From: CAJCJE01 sp035948315
GTDB lineage: Bacteria; Actinomycetota; Actinomycetes; Mycobacteriales; Pseudonocardiaceae
Direction: 5' to 3'
Length of the DNA stretch: 64,000 bases
Assembly: GCA_035948315.1 (NCBI GenBank)
Contig: DASZJG010000060.1
Location: 77,932-141,931 of the forward strand
Shown: positions 1 to 9,439 of the stretch, piece by piece
How positions within the stretch are numbered: the first letter of the stretch is position 1
Layout: every line of letters starts with the position of its first letter
Notes under the pieces: generated by a model
The model's database searches: none
Told to the model about the DNA's origin: nothing
The model's input: only the letters and a program-made list of their open reading frames with translations
Position numbers and translations under genes: made by a program

Positions 1-722
1 TCAGCGACAAACCGGCCGCGACAGGCTGGGGCCCGGACCGGATCGCCGACGCTTGGGCCACCCTCATGGCGCGGCTGGGGTATGAGCGCTATGGCGCACA
101 GGGCGGCGATGCGGGAGCGGTCGTCAGCAGCCGCCTCGGTGCCCGACACCCCGAGCATCTGGCCGGTGTACACCTCAATCTCGTTACCGGGCAACCGGAT
201 CCGGCTCAGACGACGTTCACGCCAGAAGAGCAGGCGACGCTGACCGAGATGCGGAAGGAGTACGAGCATTTTCGCAAGTGGGAAACCGGATACCTGGTTC
301 AGCAGTCCAGCCGGCCGCAGACACTGGGCTACGGACTAACCGATTCCCCGGTCGGGCAGTGCGCGTGGATACTGGAGAAATTCTATTCGTGGACCGACTG
401 CGACGGCGATCCGGTAGCCGCTTTCGGCGCGAACCGGCTCCTGGACAACATTTCGCTGTACTGGCTCACCGCCACCGCGACCTCGTCGGCCCGACTGTAC
501 TGGGAGAGCCAACCTCCATTACCCGATGTCCAAGTGGATGTTCCCACCGGAGCGTCGATCTTTCCCAAGGAACTCGGCCAACCCTATCGGCCTTGGGTGG
601 AGCGTTGGTTGACGGATCTGCGGTACTGGAGCGAGCTGGATCGGGGCGGCCACTTTGCCGCATTCGAGCAACCCGAATTGTTCACACAGGAAGTGTGCAA
701 ATTCTTCCGTCTCGTTCGTTAG
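1..722 (+). CDS. Epoxide hydrolase (alpha/beta hydrolase), 5' end outside window
   Basis: The frame is open from base 3 to the stop at 720-722, so the ATG at 66 is internal and the true start lies upstream. It opens with SDKPAATGWGPDRIADAW followed by LGYERYGAQGGD, the segment that carries the nucleophilic Asp in the microsomal-type epoxide hydrolase family (usually GGDWG; here GGDAG). The C-terminal GGHFAAFEQPE supplies the catalytic His. Members hydrolyse epoxides to diols in the cytosol and usually have about 380-400 residues, so roughly the last 240 are visible. It points towards the convergent TetR gene with a 110-base gap. Family assignment is firm; the substrate is unknown. Confidence 0.85.
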   Translation, partial: SDKPAATGWGPDRIADAWATLMARLGYERYGAQGGDAGAVVSSRLGARHPEHLAGVHLNLVTGQPDPAQTTFTPEEQATLTEMRKEYEHFRKWETGYLVQQSSRPQTLGYGLTDSPVGQCAWILEKFYSWTDCDGDPVAAFGANRLLDNISLYWLTATATSSARLYWESQPPLPDVQVDVPTGASIFPKELGQPYRPWVERWLTDLRYWSELDRGGHFAAFEQPELFTQEVCKFFRLVR

Positions 723-832
723 GTTTGGCGATCGAGATGATCAGTTCAGGTTTGGGTTGACGACGACAGTGCCGAACGGTGACCGCCGCATGGACCGTGG
801 CCATTGTCAGTCGCGCGTGGACCCCGTTGGGC

Positions 833-1432
833 CTACCGGGTGAGCACGGGCAACAGGATCCGGTCGACGATCTCGATGACGACCTCATCGGGCACCGGCA
901 TCGTGCGAAAGCTCTCGATGCGCATCAGGTCCAGGGGTAGCCGGATGACGCGTTCTTCCACGGGTTCCGCACTGATCTCGCCGCGCTCGACGGCACGTGC
1001 CAGCACGGCCACCATCTCGGTGCGGACGTCGACCAGGCCCATCTCCCGCTGCGCGACAGCTCTCAACTCGGGACTGCTGAGCAGTCCGGCCCGCACCGCG
1101 CGCACGACCTCCGGCGGCGTGCCGATCATGCGGTTGGACAGCTGCCGCAGCATCGCGATGAGGTCCGCCCGCAGACTGCCCTGATCAGCTGGTGGACCCT
1201 CCGGCGCCGGGACCGTGGCGCGCATGGCGGCGATGACCAACTCCGCCCGGTTCGCCCAGCGGCGGTAGAGCACGGGCTTGCTGGTGCCGGCGCGTGTCGC
1301 GACCGCGCCCATGCTCAGCTGGTCGTAGCCCGACTCGACCAGCAACTCCGCCACGGCTTCGAAGATTGCCCGTTCCAACGCGAGGCCGCGGCGACGGCCG
1401 CCGGTGGGTTTGTGCTGAGTCGTATCGGTCAT
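833..1432 (-). CDS. TetR/AcrR-family transcriptional regulator
   Basis: A 199-residue protein with an N-terminal TetR helix-turn-helix at about residues 18-62 (AIFEAVAELLVESGYDQLSM then VATRAGTSKPVLYRRWANRA). The C-terminal all-helical domain resembles the TetR_C_11 type found in many actinobacterial repressors. It is divergent from the small-peptide, membrane-protein and monooxygenase operon starting at 1525. The 92-base gap between them holds a concentric double dyad, so it probably represses itself and that operon. The ligand is unknown. ATG start. Confidence 0.85.
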   Translation of the reverse strand: MTDTTQHKPTGGRRRGLALERAIFEAVAELLVESGYDQLSMGAVATRAGTSKPVLYRRWANRAELVIAAMRATVPAPEGPPADQGSLRADLIAMLRQLSNRMIGTPPEVVRAVRAGLLSSPELRAVAQREMGLVDVRTEMVAVLARAVERGEISAEPVEERVIRLPLDLMRIESFRTMPVPDEVVIEIVDRILLPVLTR

Positions 1433-1449
1433 CTTGTCCTCGTCGTGGC

Positions 1450-1507
1450 TGAGGTCACATCTCAGCTATAAGAAACTGTGGTTTCCTATGTGTGGGCGGT
1501 GACCTCA
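1450..1507. promoter_or_regulatory. Concentric double palindrome between divergent TetR gene and monooxygenase operon
   Basis: Outer perfect 9-base arms TGAGGTCAC (1450-1458) and GTGACCTCA (1499-1507) surround inner 8-base arms TAAGAAAC (1469-1476) and GTTTCCTA (1481-1488; one mismatch). Both dyads share the same centre at 1478.5. The inner one has the size of a TetR operator. Role is inferred from position. Confidence 0.6.
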
Positions 1508-1524
1508 CAGAGGAGAACCACAGT

Positions 1525-1674
1525 ATGCGAACCATCGACCTCCGGGTCGTCGGTGCCGCGCCGAGCGGCCACGCCCTCACCATCGAACGGGAGAGCGCCG
1601 ACGCGCACGCGGCCACGGTGGACCAGCACATCGACAGTTCGGCGCCCGGTCAGGACACCGGCGATGGCTGCTGA
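1525..1674 (+). CDS. Small protein, 49 aa, unknown function
   Basis: The ATG at 1525 follows a good ribosome site (GAGGAG at 1510-1515). The product begins MRTIDLRVVGAAPSGHALTI and ends DTGDGC. It is hydrophilic, Asp/Ala/His-rich, and has no signal peptide or membrane segment. It is the first gene of the operon opposite the TetR gene, and its last 11 bases overlap the start of the membrane-protein gene, so the two are translationally coupled. It may be a leader peptide, a small partner protein or, less likely, a precursor peptide; the single C-terminal Cys is the only notable residue. Confidence 0.5.
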   Translation: MRTIDLRVVGAAPSGHALTIERESADAHAATVDQHIDSSAPGQDTGDGC

Positions 1675-2322
1675 CAACCGCGCGCTGCGCGCGTTCGTCG
1701 ATGTGGTGCTCCCGCTGATCGCCTACTTCGCGCTGGAACTGGTCGGTGCGTCGCCGTGGATAGCGCTCGCCGGCAGTACTGCTGTCGTCATCGCTCGTCT
1801 CGGCTGGCTGGCCACGCACAATCTCCTCGCTCGCGCCTCGCTGCTGTCCTCGGCGACGTTCGTGCTGACCGCGGTCGTCGTGACGCTGACCGGCAATCGC
1901 TGGCTGTTTCTGCTCAAATCCGTAGTGGCCGACCTGATCCTCGGCGCGGGCATCCTCGTCACCGACAGGGGGAGGCAGCGCGCCTACTCGCTGGAGATCC
2001 TGTGCCGGCTGCGGCCGCGCCGTGCCGAGCAGTTGCGGCGGCAGTACGACGAGGATCCCGACGCCCGCCGCTGCCACCGCATCCTGACCAGAGCGTTCGG
2101 CGTCGTGGCGATCGTCGAAGGACTTCTGCGCGGGATCGCCCTGCTCACGCTGCCCGGGTGGGTGGCGGTCGTCGCCTCCGTGTCGGTCGCCGTTCCCAGC
2201 ATCGTGCTGGGGACGGTCCTGGCCCTGCGGTACCTCGCCGCCCTACCGCTCCGCGGGAACCACCCGCCGGCGAGTGGTTCCCGCTGGCACACCATCCGAC
2301 AAACCAAGCAGGAGAGCGAAAG

Positions 2323-2326
<4 letters not shown>
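1664..2326 (+). CDS. Multi-pass membrane protein, VC0807-like family
   Basis: A 220-residue protein. The start is placed at the ATG at 1664 because earlier in-frame codons would overlap the preceding peptide gene more deeply and give non-membrane sequence. It shows about five to six hydrophobic segments (for example LPLIAYFALELVGASPWIAL and VSVAVPSIVLGTVLALRYLA). An Arg-rich cytoplasmic loop lies near residues 110-140. The overall pattern resembles the VC0807 family of uncharacterised integral membrane proteins. It sits between the small peptide and the FAD monooxygenase, whose TTG start overlaps its stop codon. It could be a transporter or membrane partner of that enzyme; function is unknown. 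Confidence 0.75.
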
Positions 2327-3879
<1,553 letters not shown>

Positions 3880-4172
3880 CTGTACTTGGCCGCGGGTCGC
3901 CGATCCCTCTGGACAGGGCAGAACTTGAGGTAGTGCTGCGAGCAGTCCCACGCCGACGTCTCCGGAGGATTGGTAGGCGACGCAGCGGAACACCGTCGCG
4001 TGCGGGTTCTCGGAACGCTCGCCCTGCGGGTGCCGCGCCTGGAACAGCATCTGGCCGGAAACCGGCGGCCACCGCGGTCCCGCGGCTGGGCCAGGGATTC
4101 GTTCGACGTGGAAGTCCGACGGGACGGCATCAGCTCCGGGTCGAATGGCCGCCCGGGCCGATCTCGTTCGCA
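3880..4172. other. Intergenic stretch between convergent genes, no secure gene
   Basis: This 293-base gap lies between two convergent genes. On the minus strand two overlapping frames give short plausible runs (for example HPQGERSENPHATVFRCVAY in one frame and WDCSQHYLKFCPVQRDRRPA in another). This could be a decayed gene remnant, but no family was recognised. No strong terminator hairpin was seen. Confidence 0.3.
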
Positions 4173-5093
4173 TCAGATCCAGCTGTCGTCGTCTCTGGCC
4201 GCGCGAAGGTCGATCCGCAGCAGACGAGCCGGTTCCGGCGCGTCCGCGGCCGGGCTGAGCAGACCGCCGGTGGTGCAGACGAACAGGCTCATTCGGTCCG
4301 GGGCCAAGGCCACGGCGGTCGGACCGGCGACGCCTTGGGCGTACGTGGCGACGTCACTGCGGTTGCCGTCGACGTCCAGCCGCAGCACCGAGTGGTAGGT
4401 GTGCGTGGCGATGTAGACGTTGCCGTCCGGATGCGCGGCGAGGTCGTCGCCCACGAGCCGGTCGGCCGCCACAGTGAGCGCACCGTCAGCGAGGCCACCG
4501 TGCAGCCTGAGCAGTTGGGATCTGCTGGTGTTGGTCAGCAGCAGATCGCCCGATGCGTCGACGGTGAGTCCGTTGACGCCGGGCAAGGGCAGCTGTGGAT
4601 TGGCCGGGGCCAGCAGTTCGTCCTCCCGGACGATGTCGACTCGGCCCGATCGCGGGTCGACGGCGACGAGGGCTCCCCTGGTGGAGTCGGCGATGACCAG
4701 TTGGGTGCCATACCAGGTCATGCCGTTGGCGAAGGCGACGCCGGGGAGCGGACACAACGGCACGGCCACGCCGTCGCTGATCTGATACAGCGTCCAGCTG
4801 CCGTGATCAGGATCCGCACCGGCCACCAATGCCTGGTGCTCGTCGGCCAGGTCGGCCACGATGCCGGTGACCGGACCGGGGAACCGGACGCTGTGGCGGA
4901 CAACCCCATCGGCGCCTACCTGCTCGACCCGGCAATGGTGGGGGCTGGTCACCCACCAGCCGCCATCCGGGGCGTGGGCGAGATTCTCCAAGAAGGTGCC
5001 GGTCTCCCATTCGGCCACCACGGTGACCGGCAGCGGGTCGGCAGGGACCGCGTCATGTACCGGATGCAGCGGGTCCGGCGTCGTTCCGGGCAC
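4173..5093 (-). CDS. SMP-30/gluconolactonase-like beta-propeller protein
   Basis: A 306-residue protein with repeated propeller blades, for example LENLAHAPDGGWWVTSPHHC, GVNGLTVDASGDLLLTNTSR and DLAAHPDGNVYIATHTYHSV. These are typical of SMP-30/strictosidine-synthase-like six-bladed propellers, often lactonases or divalent-metal hydrolases. No signal peptide is seen, so it is probably cytosolic. It is the last gene of the minus-strand operon VOC protein, monooxygenase, propeller; the gap to the monooxygenase stop is two bases. Context suggests it acts on a product of the flavin enzyme, for example by opening a lactone; that is inference. Confidence 0.75.
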   Translation of the reverse strand: MPGTTPDPLHPVHDAVPADPLPVTVVAEWETGTFLENLAHAPDGGWWVTSPHHCRVEQVGADGVVRHSVRFPGPVTGIVADLADEHQALVAGADPDHGSWTLYQISDGVAVPLCPLPGVAFANGMTWYGTQLVIADSTRGALVAVDPRSGRVDIVREDELLAPANPQLPLPGVNGLTVDASGDLLLTNTSRSQLLRLHGGLADGALTVAADRLVGDDLAAHPDGNVYIATHTYHSVLRLDVDGNRSDVATYAQGVAGPTAVALAPDRMSLFVCTTGGLLSPAADAPEPARLLRIDLRAARDDDSWI

Positions 5094-5095
5094 GG

Positions 5096-6532
5096 TTACC
5101 GCCTCCCCGTTGCGACAGCGAGCAGGTGCTCCTCGGCCTGGGCGGTGTCCAGACCCACTGCCTCGATGTAGCCGTCGGGCCGGACCAGCACGGTACTGGA
5201 CAGTTCGGGAGCCGGGACGAGAAGAATCCGGGCCTGGTCGGTGATGCCGGGCGCGCCTGGATCGGCCAGTACCCAGCGTGGGCGGTCCGGGCCCCGCCGC
5301 AACAGGCGGGGATCCAGGCGGGTGCCGGGGGTGGGACCGGCCCCGTTGGGGGTGTAGCCAATGGACAGTTGGGACAGGCGCCTCGCGAGCCAGTCGGTGA
5401 CTCCCGGCGCGCTGGCCGACGCGCCGAGCACGGTGTTGCGCAATGTGATGAGCTGCGGATCGGTGAGTGTGGCGAGGCTGGTCAACTGGCCGGTGAAGGC
5501 GATCAGTTCCTCGGCGACCGGATGCCGCTCCTGGTGATAACCCGACAGCAGCGCTGGATCGGCCTCATGGCGGCAGATCTCGGTCAGCCGCCAGGCCAGG
5601 TTGGCCGCGTCCTGGATGCCGGTGTTCAGGCCCTGGCCGCCGGCGGGGCTGTGGGTGTGGGCGGCGTCGCCCAGCAGCACGATCGGCCCGTCGACGAACC
5701 GGTCGGCGACCCGCTGCTGCGCGTGGTAGGTGGATGCGGCGACGACCTCTGCGACGTCGGCCTGCCGGAACGGCAGCCCCGAGCGTTCACGCAACAGGGC
5801 TTGCGCCGCTGCCGCGTCCGGGGGCGGCGTGTCCGGCGCGACGGGAGCGACGATGCGGTGCAGGCCCCCGGGCAGTCCGGCGACCAGCACCATCCCGTTG
5901 CGGCTGAGGAAGAAAGCCGTGTCACGGTCGGGAGGTGGCTCGGCGAGCCGGACGTCGGCCAGGGCGTAGCGCTGGTCGGGTGAGGTGCCCGAGAAGGGGA
6001 TGGCGGCACGCCTGCGCACGGCGCTGTGCACGCCGTCGGCACCGATCAGGTAACGAGCGCGCACGGCACGGATTACGCCGTCGGGCCCCGCGACGGTCGC
6101 GGTGACACCGGGGAAGTCCGCGGTCCAGTCCAGCAGTCGGTAGCCGCGCCGGATGTGCGCGCCGACCTGGACGGCGTGGTTGGCCAGGATGCTCTCGGTG
6201 GCCTGCTGACCGAGCAGGAGCAGGAATGGGTAGGGGGTGTCGAGGTGGCCGAAGCCCAGGCGCATCAGGGTGTTGTCGCCGTCGTGCACGGCGAAGCCGT
6301 CGCTGCGTTCGCCCGCGGCGACCAGGTCCTTGGCAACGCCGAGGGTGTCCAGGTACTCCAGGGTGCGGGGCTGGATCCCGGCGGCCTTGGAGCCGGGGGC
6401 CACGTGTTCGTTGGGCTCGATGGTCAGGTGGTCGACGCGGTTGAGGGCCAGCGCGGTGCTCAGCGTCAGCCCTGCGGGACCGGCGCCGACGATGAGGACG
6501 TCGGTGCTCGCGGGCAGGGGTGCGGGAGACAT
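5096..6532 (-). CDS. FAD-dependent monooxygenase, PheA/TfdB type
   Basis: A 478-residue flavoprotein hydroxylase with the FAD fold DVLIVGAGPAGLTLSTALAL near residue 10, the DG motif YLIGADGVHSAVRRR near 175 and the GD motif IVLLGDAAHTHSPAGGQGLN near 290. A C-terminal thioredoxin-like segment ends RPDGYIEAVGLD. Known relatives hydroxylate phenols and polyketide aromatic rings. It lies downstream of the VOC gene (36-base gap) and two bases upstream of the SMP-30-like gene, all on the minus strand and divergent from a TetR gene. It is a paralogue in function, not a near copy, of the enzyme at 2323-3879. Confidence 0.88.
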   Translation of the reverse strand: MSPAPLPASTDVLIVGAGPAGLTLSTALALNRVDHLTIEPNEHVAPGSKAAGIQPRTLEYLDTLGVAKDLVAAGERSDGFAVHDGDNTLMRLGFGHLDTPYPFLLLLGQQATESILANHAVQVGAHIRRGYRLLDWTADFPGVTATVAGPDGVIRAVRARYLIGADGVHSAVRRRAAIPFSGTSPDQRYALADVRLAEPPPDRDTAFFLSRNGMVLVAGLPGGLHRIVAPVAPDTPPPDAAAAQALLRERSGLPFRQADVAEVVAASTYHAQQRVADRFVDGPIVLLGDAAHTHSPAGGQGLNTGIQDAANLAWRLTEICRHEADPALLSGYHQERHPVAEELIAFTGQLTSLATLTDPQLITLRNTVLGASASAPGVTDWLARRLSQLSIGYTPNGAGPTPGTRLDPRLLRRGPDRPRWVLADPGAPGITDQARILLVPAPELSSTVLVRPDGYIEAVGLDTAQAEEHLLAVATGRR

Positions 6533-6568
6533 GGGATTGGTTTCCTCCGTGTGGGAGCGATATGCCGG

Positions 6569-7036
6569 TCAGTGGGAGCCGGTGACCCAGGGGTTGTCCA
6601 GGTCGGTGTGCTCCGGCGACATGTCGATGGTGTTCAGGTCCTCGGGTAGCGCGGTGTACAGCCGAATGGCCACTCCATCCGGAGTGGACAGTGCGATGAC
6701 GTGCCCGGCGAATCCACGCAGTACCGGGGAGTGCTCGACGCCAGCGGAGTCCAGGTGGGCGACCCAGTCCTCCAGCGCGGCCAGGTCGGCCACGCTGAAG
6801 GTGACCGGGTCGTAGCCGGCCATGCCCAGGGCCGTCTTCGCGTCCAGGCGAAGCTCGACCGGGTACGGCAGGCCCGGCAGGGAGATCATGACCGCGAACA
6901 ACGTGCCGTCACGGTCGTAGTGGTCGAGGGCCTGGAGATGAGTGCCGCCCAAGGCTCGGTGGAACCAGTCGATTGCCGCGGGCAGGTCGCTCGCCGGGAA
7001 CTTCAGGTGGTGGACGCCGTCGAGGGTCGGGGTCAT
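6569..7036 (-). CDS. VOC (glyoxalase/dioxygenase fold) protein
   Basis: A 155-residue protein. The ATG at 7036 follows GAGGAG in the leader, and an upstream extension of the frame would run through the operator region. It contains paired beta-alpha-beta-beta-beta modules beginning GVHHLKFPASDLPAAIDWFH, then VTFSVADLAALEDWVAHLDS and ALSTPDGVAIRLYT, with candidate metal ligands His near residue 10 and Glu in VELRLD. VOC members include dioxygenases, isomerases and drug-binding resistance proteins. As first gene of the operon with a flavin hydroxylase it may cleave or sequester the hydroxylated aromatic. Exact activity is unknown. Confidence 0.8.
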   Translation of the reverse strand: MTPTLDGVHHLKFPASDLPAAIDWFHRALGGTHLQALDHYDRDGTLFAVMISLPGLPYPVELRLDAKTALGMAGYDPVTFSVADLAALEDWVAHLDSAGVEHSPVLRGFAGHVIALSTPDGVAIRLYTALPEDLNTIDMSPEHTDLDNPWVTGSH

Positions 7037-7053
7037 CACTGCTCCTCTCAAAC

Positions 7054-7117
7054 CGAAACGATCGTTTCGAGATCGAATCGTAGTCGGCAGGACACGATAG
7101 GGCAAACGATCGTTGTG
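7054..7117. promoter_or_regulatory. Two TetR-type operators in divergent promoter region
   Basis: A perfect 16-base palindrome CGAAACGATCGTTTCG lies at 7054-7069, just upstream of the VOC gene. A related site (12 of 16 matching, core AACGATCGTT) lies at 7102-7117, just before the TetR start. Autoregulation and repression of the divergent operon are inferred. Confidence 0.75.
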
Positions 7118-7132
7118 GTTTATCCTGCTGAT

Positions 7133-7744
7133 GTGCCCCGACTCACTGACGAAGTCCGCGCCCAGCGTCGCCGCCACGTGCTGACCAGCGCCTGGAGCTG
7201 CTTCTCCCGCGACGGTTTCCACGCCACGTCGATGGACCAGATCATCGCGGCCACCGGCATGTCCTCCAGTGCGGTGTACGGCTACTTCCGCAGCAAGGAC
7301 GACCTCATCGACGCCACCGTCGACGAGGCGTTGGGGCAGCTGGGCGAGCTGTTCGCGGCGTTGCTGAACACCAGTCCGGCGCCCACTCCGTACGAGGTCT
7401 TCGACGCACTGGTCGGCAACATCCGCTCCAGGATGCGCAATCCCGACTACGACCTGTCCCAGTTGGCCATGCAGGCGTGGGTGGAAGCGCTCCGGCGTCC
7501 CCATCTGGCCAAGCGGGTCGCGGAGTTCTACCGGCTGGTGCGGGAGCACCTGTACGGGCTCGCCCAGCGGTGGCAGGAGGCCGGCCAGCTTGGCCCGGAT
7601 GCCGACGCCGCCTCGGTCGCGGCGCTCCTGGCGACCCTGATGCCCGGCATGATCGTCTCGGAGCAACTCGTCGATCGGGTCAGTCCGGACCAGCTCATCG
7701 CCGGCATGGCCGGCCTGGCCGGTCAGCGACGGGATCCCGCGTAA
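7133..7744 (+). CDS. TetR-family transcriptional regulator
   Basis: A 203-residue protein. The GTG at 7133 is preferred over the GTG at 7115, which lies inside an operator. N-terminal HTH: LTSAWSCFSRDGFHATSMDQ then IIAATGMSSSAVYGYFRSKD (about residues 15-55). The C-terminal domain is a TetR_C type with a long helical ligand-binding region. It is divergent from the VOC/monooxygenase/propeller operon. The same operator sequence flanks it on both sides, so it probably controls the YncE-like gene downstream as well. Confidence 0.88.
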   Translation: MPRLTDEVRAQRRRHVLTSAWSCFSRDGFHATSMDQIIAATGMSSSAVYGYFRSKDDLIDATVDEALGQLGELFAALLNTSPAPTPYEVFDALVGNIRSRMRNPDYDLSQLAMQAWVEALRRPHLAKRVAEFYRLVREHLYGLAQRWQEAGQLGPDADAASVAALLATLMPGMIVSEQLVDRVSPDQLIAGMAGLAGQRRDPA

Positions 7745-7746
7745 AA

Positions 7747-7813
7747 CAAAACGAACGTTTGCGTATATAGGCGAAGTCGGCTAGCCTCCTCACATATCGG
7801 AACGATCCTTTCG
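7747..7813. promoter_or_regulatory. Two further copies of the same TetR operator
   Basis: A site at 7747-7762 keeps the half sites AAACG and CGTTT (12 of 16 bases). A second at 7798-7813, CGGAACGATCCTTTCG, matches the perfect operator at 7054 in 14 of 16 bases. Both lie between the TetR stop and the YncE-like gene and would place that gene in the same regulon. Confidence 0.65.
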
Positions 7814-7990
7814 GTTTAGAGGGACGGCTGATGTCTTCGTTCGCGCTGGGGACCCTGGATGCTCCGCGCGGGCCACGCGTCGCGACGGCTGTGGACGGCA
7901 TCGGCATCGACCCATTTCCGCCCCCACCGTCATCCTGCGCGCCGACCGAACGCCCCAAGCGTCAGGTCCCGAGACATCGAAGGAACAGCC

Positions 7991-9010
7991 ATGAACGCTT
8001 CCCCTGTCCTGGCCGTCGCCAATGTCACCTATTGCTCGGTCGACTTCTTCGACTACTCGACCGGCACCAATCTGGCCACGCTGACCGACCTGACACCGCA
8101 ACCGCACGAACTCGCCGTGGATCCGTTGGGCCGCAGGCTGTTCGTCAGCCACACGTACCGAAAGGGCGCGTACGGCCTGGGCAGCGAGCAGTCACACGAG
8201 ATCACCGTCATCGACGTGGACTCGCGGTCGGTCTCCACCGTCATCGACATCCATCCCTTCGTCGCCCCGCACGGCGTGCGCTATGTCCCGACCACGGGCC
8301 TGTTGTTCGCTTCGGTGGAATCAAGTCCCGCAGGCCGTGGTGTCGTCCTGATCGACCCGGACAAGCACGAGGTGGTTGGTCACATCGAGACTGTCGCGCC
8401 CAACTCGCACTGGATGGCCGTCGCGCCCTCCGGCACCCACTGCTACGTCACACACAAGGACGCGTCGATGTTGTCGGTCCTGAACCTGGAAACCCGGACT
8501 CTTGAGGCCACTGTGGACCTTCCAGGAGGCGCAGAAGAAGTCGACATCTCGCCGGACGGGCGTCACCTTTACGTGGTCACTCCACATCAGACCACCCCGG
8601 CCCCGCGCGACCACGCGCCCTCCTGTCTGCTCAAGATCGACACCATGTCGCTGGACACGGTCGCAGCCCTCCAGTTGACGCCCGCCAACTCGGCGGTCCA
8701 CGTCGGCGCACACGGACTGGTCTACGTCACCAGGATGACGCCGACGCAATTGGAGTTCGGCAGCACGCGAGGGGCGCTCAACGTCATCGACGCCGAATCC
8801 ATGACCCTGCGCGGGACTGTCGAACTGGACAACGAATCGTTCACCATGCGCGAGGCCCCCGACGGACAAACTGTATGCGTGTCCAACGCCACGTCAAACA
8901 CCATCAGCGTCGTGGACCTCGGCACTCTCGACGTGGCGCGCACACTGCACATCGCGCGACGCTCGGAAGCGCCGTTCAGCGGTGCGCACGGACTGGCCTT
9001 CCTGCCGTGA
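7991..9010 (+). CDS. YncE-like (YVTN) beta-propeller protein
   Basis: A 339-residue protein whose ATG at 7991 follows AGGAAC. Repeats with the YVTN/lactonase signature recur: ELAVDPLGRRLFVSHTYRKG, WMAVAPSGTHCYVTHKDASM, EVDISPDGRHLYVVTPHQTT and REAPDGQTVCVSNATSNTIS. This implies a seven-bladed propeller. There is no clear signal peptide. Family members act as scaffolds, lactonases or surface proteins. Operators matching those of the neighbouring TetR regulon lie about 180-240 bases upstream, so it probably belongs to the same response. Its reaction is not known. Confidence 0.75.
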   Translation: MNASPVLAVANVTYCSVDFFDYSTGTNLATLTDLTPQPHELAVDPLGRRLFVSHTYRKGAYGLGSEQSHEITVIDVDSRSVSTVIDIHPFVAPHGVRYVPTTGLLFASVESSPAGRGVVLIDPDKHEVVGHIETVAPNSHWMAVAPSGTHCYVTHKDASMLSVLNLETRTLEATVDLPGGAEEVDISPDGRHLYVVTPHQTTPAPRDHAPSCLLKIDTMSLDTVAALQLTPANSAVHVGAHGLVYVTRMTPTQLEFGSTRGALNVIDAESMTLRGTVELDNESFTMREAPDGQTVCVSNATSNTISVVDLGTLDVARTLHIARRSEAPFSGAHGLAFLP

Positions 9011-9439
9011 GCGCGCACCGGCCACCTCGCCAGCAGGAGTAGCGGCGCCCCGGCCGGTTTGCCTGGCAGGTGGCCGGAAACTGGTTAGCGACGGGTGTTC
9101 TCGGCCAGGAACATAAGTTCGGAGATACGTTTCGGCGACCGAGGTCATGTTTCCAGCGACCAGGCCGGCCGTTTATATTGATAGAATAGATATTCGGGTC
9201 ATTTTAGTTGTCGTGACGCACATATGTCGGCAATAGGGTTGGAAATCGATCGCATTGGAGTGGCCTGCCGCAGTTTGTCTTGCCACGCCGGCACTGCCGG
9301 TAGACAGTGGTGTTGAGGCATCGGGAAATACGATGTGCTCAACGCAAGTGTCACCGGAAGTGGCCTCGGCCCCCGGTCATCAACCACACTCGCGGGTTCG
9401 TGGCATCTGCCAGGACCTACTTCAAGAGTTGAGGTTGAC
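9011..9439. other. Intergenic region with AT-rich promoter-like island
   Basis: No gene is seen in this gap. An AT-rich island at about 9171-9215 (containing TATATTGATAGAATAGATAT) contrasts with the surrounding GC-rich DNA and is the likely promoter area of the Gly-rich secreted protein. A weak CCGGCC/GGCCGG dyad near 9050-9080 may end transcription of the propeller gene. Confidence 0.4.

Noticed and set aside
7831..8505. A 224-codon frame starting before the YncE-like gene
   Set aside because: It overlaps the propeller gene in a different frame and lacks repeats or homology.
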